64,000 bases of DNA from Prochlorococcus sp. AG-347-I15 (GTDB lineage Bacteria; Cyanobacteriota; Cyanobacteriia; PCC-6307; Cyanobiaceae), in NCBI GenBank assembly GCA_003281585.1, contig QCBN01000003.1:119907-183906 (forward strand), read 5' to 3'. Shown here piece after piece: positions 59,459-64,000 of this stretch. The notes beneath the pieces are model-generated. The model was not told the origin of the DNA. It ran no database searches and saw only the letters and a list, made by a program, of their open reading frames with translations. Position 1 is the stretch's first letter. Each line of letters begins with the position of its first letter. Position numbers and translations under genes: made by a program.

Positions 59459-60669
59459 AAAGATATTTTTTAAATAATAAAAAAAGGAATTTTTCAACTG
59501 CTTCAATTTGGATTAAAGGAGGCAGTGATGTGGATAGTGTTGGCAAAAAAGGTATAAACAAGATCCTCAGTTCATTACTTACCAGAGGATGTAAGGGTTT
59601 TAATAATTTTGCTCTTTCGGAATATATTGAGTCATATGGAGCAGAATTAAATCATGAAGTATTTGAAGATGGAATTTCAATAAGCATTAAATCCCTAAAT
59701 GAACATTTCAGCAAATTATTCCCTTTATTAGATTTAATAATTAATAAACCAACACTCTCAGAAATTGAATTTCAAAAAGTAAAAAAATCATCAATTAATA
59801 TTATAAAAAAAGATAAAGAGAATCCATTTAATATTTGTTTTGAAAACTGGAGAAGAATTGTTTACTCAAATCATCCTTATGCCTTTAATACAAATGGAAA
59901 TGCAAATGATGTCACAAAGATTACCTATGAAGATGTTTTGCTTGAGTTTAAAAATTTCAAAAGTCGAGATAAGTATTTAATTTCAAATAATTTCGAAATA
60001 AATGGAGTACGTATAGAAACATTAGAAAAAAAACCCTTAGAAGAAAAATCAAGAATTATTAATCACGATTTAAGTCCTAACTATAGATTAGATTTCAATA
60101 ATAATAATTTAAATCAAACAATAATAATGTTGGGGGACCAAACTTGCTCGCGCAGAAGTAGTGAATATTTGCCACTTAAGGTTTTGGAGTCATATTTATC
60201 TTATGGAATGAGCGCTGCTTTATTTAAACTTTTTAGAGAAAAACATGGTATCACTTACGATTTAGGTGTTTATTATCCCATTAGGAGTGGTAATGCCCCA
60301 TTTTTAATTTACTTATCCGTATCTAACAAGCAAGCACTTTTTGCTTTTGAACTTTTATCAACACTATGGAAAAATTTACTTTTATATCCGTTGACAGATG
60401 CTGAAATATTTTTAGCAAAAGAAAAACTAAAAAGTTCTTTTCTATTAGGAAATCAATCACTAGATGAAATTTTACAGAGAAAGTTGCAATTAATTAGTTA
60501 TGGTGTTACACCAATTTCTGAGATTGATTTAAATTCAAAAATCGACGAAGTATCTACTCTAGATATTCTAAAATTAACTAATAAGTATTTTTCAAAACCT
60601 TTTCTGAGTATTTCTGGCAATAAAAAACTATATTTAAAAATTTCTTCGATGTGGAATAAAAACTTTTAA
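59452..60669 (+). CDS. M16-family protein, non-catalytic partner
   Basis: 405 residues. The fold matches M16, but where the HxxEH should be the protein reads GINKILSSLLTRGC, so it has no zinc site. It keeps the Arg/Tyr pair of non-catalytic partners (LFREKHGITYDLGVYY, about 257-272), which completes the active site of the other subunit. It starts seven bases before the end of the catalytic gene. Ends one base from the convergent sipA. Confidence 0.9.
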   Translation: MLKRYFLNNKKRNFSTASIWIKGGSDVDSVGKKGINKILSSLLTRGCKGFNNFALSEYIESYGAELNHEVFEDGISISIKSLNEHFSKLFPLLDLIINKPTLSEIEFQKVKKSSINIIKKDKENPFNICFENWRRIVYSNHPYAFNTNGNANDVTKITYEDVLLEFKNFKSRDKYLISNNFEINGVRIETLEKKPLEEKSRIINHDLSPNYRLDFNNNNLNQTIIMLGDQTCSRRSSEYLPLKVLESYLSYGMSAALFKLFREKHGITYDLGVYYPIRSGNAPFLIYLSVSNKQALFAFELLSTLWKNLLLYPLTDAEIFLAKEKLKSSFLLGNQSLDEILQRKLQLISYGVTPISEIDLNSKIDEVSTLDILKLTNKYFSKPFLSISGNKKLYLKISSMWNKNF

Positions 60670-60670
60670 G

Positions 60671-60880
60671 TTAGTTTTTTTCAATCTTATCAATATCTAT
60701 TAAAAACGAACCTCTTCTAAATTTTACTTCAACAGTATATGGTGATTTTATTGATAGGATTTCTCCAATTTCATCAATAGCCACTAGATCAGGTGGTCTT
60801 AACATCGGCATATTATCTGAAGTCTTCAAGTAAGAGACTGGCGCAATCAACTTAACTTTATCATTAATCTCAAATTTCAT
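60671..60880 (-). CDS. sipA: NblS-interacting protein SipA (DUF3148)
   Basis: 69 residues. The SH3-like fold has the family pattern: KVKLIAPVSYLKTSDNMPMLRPPDLVAID (about 8-36) then GEILSIKSPYTVEVKFRRGSFLIDI. SipA binds and tunes the histidine kinase NblS, which controls high-light and nutrient stress genes in cyanobacteria. The kinase is not in this window. The minus-strand gene lies one base from the M16 partner and is divergent from ftsH. Confidence 0.85.
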   Translation of the reverse strand: MKFEINDKVKLIAPVSYLKTSDNMPMLRPPDLVAIDEIGEILSIKSPYTVEVKFRRGSFLIDIDKIEKN

Positions 60881-60987
60881 TTATAAATTGGATACTTTAA
60901 AGTGTAGTATAAGCATAAAGTTAAAGAAAATACCAACGAAATGAACTGATTAGTTCTAGAATCTTTAAATTAACTTTATACAAATTA

Positions 60988-62901
60988 ATGAATCAGAAAT
61001 TTAAAACATTAATTTTATGGGCTTTACCTATACTTTTAGTAATTGCGCTTTCCTATCAATTTTTATCTTCAAGCAATGTTGATTCACTTAAATCTAACGG
61101 AACTACTGTTGCTCCAAGAAATTCTGCGGTAGCACGAGTTAGTTACGGCAGATTTCTAGATTATATTAATTCAGGAAGGGTTACTTCAGTAGATATTTTT
61201 GAAGGTGGCAGAAATGCGGTTATAGAGACTATAGATTCAGATTTAGATAATAAAGTACAAAGATTAAGAGTTGATCTACCGGGCTTAACACCAGAACTTA
61301 TAAATAATTTAAAAAATGAAGGAATCAGTTTCGATGTACATCCAATAAAGACAGCCCCTCCTGCATTGGGAATTTTAGGTAATTTACTTTTCCCAGCTAT
61401 TTTGATTGGAGGTTTAATTTTATTAGCTAGAAGATCCAATGGTATGCCTGGAGGTCCTGGTCAAGCAATGCAATTCGGCAAGACAAAAGCAAGATTTGCA
61501 ATGGAAGCTGAAACGGGAGTTGTTTTCGACGATGTGGCGGGTGTGAATGAAGCTAAACAAGATTTACAAGAAGTTGTCACTTTTCTGAAAAAGCCTGAAA
61601 AATTTACTTCTGTTGGTGCAAGGATTCCTAAAGGTGTTTTATTAGTAGGACCTCCCGGTACAGGAAAAACTCTTTTAGCAAAAGCAATTGCAGGTGAAGC
61701 TGGTGTACCGTTTTTTTCATTATCAGGTTCTGAATTTGTAGAGATGTTTGTTGGTGTAGGTGCCAGTAGGGTAAGAGACCTTTTTAAAAGAGCCAAAGAA
61801 AATAGTCCCTGTTTAATCTTTATTGATGAAATTGATGCAGTTGGAAGGCAAAGAGGAGCTGGTATCGGAGGAGGTAATGATGAGAGGGAACAAACTCTTA
61901 ACCAATTGCTTACTGAGATGGATGGGTTTGAAGGTAATAGTGGAATAATAATAATTGCAGCCACAAACAGACCTGATGTCTTAGATTCAGCTCTTATGAG
62001 ACCAGGTAGATTTGATAGGCAAGTGACTGTAGATGCACCAGATATCAAAGGTAGATTATCAATTCTAGAAGTGCATGCGAGGAATAAGAAACTTAAAGAG
62101 GATTTAACTCTTGAAAGTATCGCAAGAAGAACTCCAGGCTTTACTGGAGCAGATTTAGCAAATTTATTAAATGAAGCTGCTATCTTAACAGCTAGAAGAC
62201 GGAAGGATTCAATTAGTATTTCTGAAATAGATGATTCTGTAGACAGGATTGTTGCTGGGATGGAAGGTTCTCCGTTAACAGACGGAAGAAGCAAAAGATT
62301 AATTGCTTATCATGAAGTTGGTCATGCTCTTATAGGTTCATTAGTAAAAGCTCATGATCCTGTTCAAAAAGTTACTGTAATCCCAAGAGGTCAAGCTAAG
62401 GGATTAACTTGGTTCACTCCAGATGATGAACAAACACTCGTTAGTAGAGCTCAATTAAAAGCAAGAATAATGGGTGCCTTGGGAGGAAGAGCAGCTGAAG
62501 ATGTTGTTTTTGGCAAAGGTGAAATTACAACTGGAGCAGGTGGAGATTTCCAACAAGTCGCTTCTATGGCTCGTCAAATGGTCACTAGATTTGGAATGAG
62601 TGATTTAGGTCCGATAGCTTTAGAGGGTGGAAACCAGGAAGTTTTTGTAGGTAGAGATTTGATGACAAGAAGCGAAGTTTCTGATTCAATTTCAAAGCAA
62701 ATCGACGAAAGTGTAAGAGTTATGGTTAAGGAATGTTATAAAGAAACTTATTCGATAGTAAGTAAAAATAGAGAAGCTATGGATAAGATTGTTGACTTAC
62801 TTATAGAAAAAGAGACATTAGATGGCGAGGAATTCATACAAATTCTCTCAGAATTTACCACAATTCCTAAAAAAGAAAGAACACCTCAATTATTAAGTTA
62901 A
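60988..62901 (+). CDS. ftsH: ATP-dependent zinc metalloprotease FtsH
   Basis: 637 residues. Two membrane helices (about 8-26 and 128-147) bracket a lumenal domain; the AAA domain has Walker A GPPGTGKT (221-228), Walker [16 protein letters not shown] and the SRH region; zinc site HEVGH at 442-446. It degrades damaged photosystem II D1 and other membrane proteins. The stop overlaps the convergent clpP by four bases. Located near thf1, which in plants and cyanobacteria affects FtsH levels. Confidence 0.97.
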   Translation: MNQKFKTLILWALPILLVIALSYQFLSSSNVDSLKSNGTTVAPRNSAVARVSYGRFLDYINSGRVTSVDIFEGGRNAVIETIDSDLDNKVQRLRVDLPGLTPELINNLKNEGISFDVHPIKTAPPALGILGNLLFPAILIGGLILLARRSNGMPGGPGQAMQFGKTKARFAMEAETGVVFDDVAGVNEAKQDLQEVVTFLKKPEKFTSVGARIPKGVLLVGPPGTGKTLLAKAIAGEAGVPFFSLSGSEFVEMFVGVGASRVRDLFKRAKENSPCLIFIDEIDAVGRQRGAGIGGGNDEREQTLNQLLTEMDGFEGNSGIIIIAATNRPDVLDSALMRPGRFDRQVTVDAPDIKGRLSILEVHARNKKLKEDLTLESIARRTPGFTGADLANLLNEAAILTARRRKDSISISEIDDSVDRIVAGMEGSPLTDGRSKRLIAYHEVGHALIGSLVKAHDPVQKVTVIPRGQAKGLTWFTPDDEQTLVSRAQLKARIMGALGGRAAEDVVFGKGEITTGAGGDFQQVASMARQMVTRFGMSDLGPIALEGGNQEVFVGRDLMTRSEVSDSISKQIDESVRVMVKECYKETYSIVSKNREAMDKIVDLLIEKETLDGEEFIQILSEFTTIPKKERTPQLLS

Positions 62902-63485
62902 ATCTTAACAGGTTTCTTATCTAAAACTAAATCTATTAAACCGTACTCAACAGCTTCCTTTGGAGACATATAAAAATCTCTATCAGTATCTTCTTTAATA
63001 GTCTCATAATCTTTACCAGTTCTTTCTGATAATTCAGTATTTAGTCGTTCTTTTAAAAACAGAATTTCATCTGCTTGAATCCTTATGTCGCTGGCTTGGC
63101 CTCTTGCACCTCCTAGTGGTTGATGAATCATAATTCTTGAATGTCTAAGGCTACTTCTTTTACCTTTAGTACCTGCCGCTAACAAAAAAGCACCCATACT
63201 AGCTGCTAATCCTACACAAACTGTATGAACATCAGGCTTAACATGTTGCATTGTATCAAAAATTCCTAGTCCATCATAGACAGATCCACCAGGTGAATTT
63301 ATGTACATATAGATATCTTTTTCAGGGTCTTCTGCTTCGAGGAATAATAATTGAGCAACAATTCTATTAGCAGTTTCGCTAGTAACTTGTTCTCCCAAAA
63401 AAATTATTCTCTCTCTTAATAATCTCGAATAAATATCAAAGACTCTTTCACTACCGCCAGATTCTTCTAAAACTAAAGGGATCAT
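62898..63485 (-). CDS. clpP: ATP-dependent Clp protease proteolytic subunit
   Basis: 195 residues. Catalytic serine S96 in GLAASMGAF and histidine H121 in MIHQPLGG; the aspartate is in the EDTDRDFYM region. The oxyanion strand is [11 protein letters not shown]. It forms the tetradecameric barrel that works with a Clp ATPase. Cyanobacteria carry several clpP genes, and this one is a catalytically complete type. A divergent 35-base gap separates it from thf1. Confidence 0.96.
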   Translation of the reverse strand: MIPLVLEESGGSERVFDIYSRLLRERIIFLGEQVTSETANRIVAQLLFLEAEDPEKDIYMYINSPGGSVYDGLGIFDTMQHVKPDVHTVCVGLAASMGAFLLAAGTKGKRSSLRHSRIMIHQPLGGARGQASDIRIQADEILFLKERLNTELSERTGKDYETIKEDTDRDFYMSPKEAVEYGLIDLVLDKKPVKI

Positions 63486-63520
63486 AATAATATTTATCTG
63501 TTTATTAGATATTAACGATA

Positions 63521-64000
63521 ATGAGTCAACATACGCTAACCTTATTAAGGTTTACATATAAAAAATTGAAAGAAAAATTGACTGTCTCTGATAGCAAAAA
63601 GTTATTTCATGAACAATTCCCTTACGTTATTCCAGGTATATATAAAAGAATAGTTGATGAAATGCTTGTTGAACTTAATCTTTTAAATCATCAAAATGAA
63701 TTTGCCCAGGATAATCTATTTTGTGTTGGTCTCACACAAACATTCAAAGAATTAACTAAAGGATACAAACCGGAAAAGCATTTAGATCTTCTTTTTGAAT
63801 CATTATGCAGTGCTACAAATTTTGAAGCGAAGGAAATCAAGGTTATCTCTCAAAAATCTCAAAAGGAATTCAAGGATAAATCATATAGTGATATATTGAA
63901 AATTTTAAAAGAACAAAGCATTTCCAAACTTTATCCTTCAAGAATATTGAACTTAGGAATTTATATAATAATTTCAAACTCCTCAGATTTCTTAGGAGAA
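63521..64000 (+). CDS. thf1: Thylakoid formation protein Thf1/Psb29 (partial)
   Basis: The start of a gene cut by the window end; 160 codons are visible and open. [35 protein letters not shown] (about 21-55) is the Psb29/Thf1 hallmark, followed by [35 protein letters not shown]. The protein is all-helical and soluble. It assists photosystem II repair and FtsH accumulation. Divergent from clpP. The C-terminus is outside the window. Confidence 0.9.
   Translation, partial: MSQHTLTLLRFTYKKLKEKLTVSDSKKLFHEQFPYVIPGIYKRIVDEMLVELNLLNHQNEFAQDNLFCVGLTQTFKELTKGYKPEKHLDLLFESLCSATNFEAKEIKVISQKSQKEFKDKSYSDILKILKEQSISKLYPSRILNLGIYIIISNSSDFLGE

Noticed and set aside
60943..60956. Inverted repeat GAACTGATTAGTTC before ftsH
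   Set aside because: A five-base stem in an AT-rich promoter region; too weak to claim as operator or terminator without comparison.
61461..62294. Open frame of 277 codons antisense to ftsH
   Set aside because: It lies entirely inside ftsH on the other strand, is low-complexity (Ser/Leu/Pro-rich) and shows no domain. Conserved GC-richer ftsH produces such shadows.

Overview
The window looks like chromosome from a high-light-adapted Prochlorococcus (marine alpha-cyanobacterium). This rests on the very low GC, the short spacers, the cyanobacterial gene set (ChlP, PcyA, CcsA, SipA, Thf1, DevBCA, ferredoxin-dependent sulfite reductase, cyanobacterial NADPH-carbon genes), a proteobacterial-type phosphoribulokinase as found in picocyanobacteria, and many overlapping gene ends. 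I see no rRNA, tRNA, CRISPR array, insertion sequence, prophage or genomic-island signature. Once the short genes listed here are included, no gene-free stretch exceeds 300 bases.

Layout. 1-4.6 kb is an iron-linked patch: an ABC ATPase, a Crp-family regulator whose promoter is flanked by two Fur-like boxes, a ferritin with another Fur-like box, and an Fe(III)-type ABC ATPase, followed by nth. 4.6-7.8 kb holds two SDR-type proteins, a PPC/DUF296-glutaredoxin fusion and pgsA. 7.8-17.9 kb is a long co-directional run: hisA, a DUF3685 protein, a thioredoxin-like protein, a membrane-anchored F420-ligase-like protein, a GNAT-like protein, ruvX, DUF3727, a YqeG-type HAD protein, proB, lpxD and leuB. 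17.9-23.8 kb is a carbon block (prk, accD, class I and class II fructose-bisphosphate aldolases) closed by a clear terminator shared with the convergent purS-purQ pair. 24.8-29.7 kb has a mini zinc-finger protein, a G3E GTPase, a pentapeptide protein, a degenerate UPRTase and ilvD. 29.3-37.2 kb groups CIA30, pgl, gnd, glgC, hemA, glpX and rpe, so the oxidative pentose phosphate, glycogen and Calvin steps lie side by side. 37.2-45.8 kb: ccsA, lptB, DUF309, typA, a VanY-like peptidase, chlP and glyS. 45.8-53.4 kb: sir, a VanX-like dipeptidase, recG, an unknown gene, tsf and rpsB. The rpsB leader can fold as an H-type pseudoknot. 53.4-64 kb: a GT2 glycosyltransferase, a tiny basic protein, the pcyA-devBCA operon, an M16 protease pair, sipA, ftsH, clpP and the start of thf1.

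Together these are core housekeeping, photosynthetic carbon metabolism, tetrapyrrole/pigment synthesis (hemA, chlP, pcyA) and thylakoid quality control (ftsH, clpP, thf1). The observations most worth following are the rpsB-leader pseudoknot, the Fur-like operators joining the Crp regulator and ferritin (and possibly ccsA), the PPC-glutaredoxin fusion, the Nth cluster with unusual cysteine spacing, the UPRTase-like protein that has lost its PRPP loop, and two conserved-looking mini-proteins.
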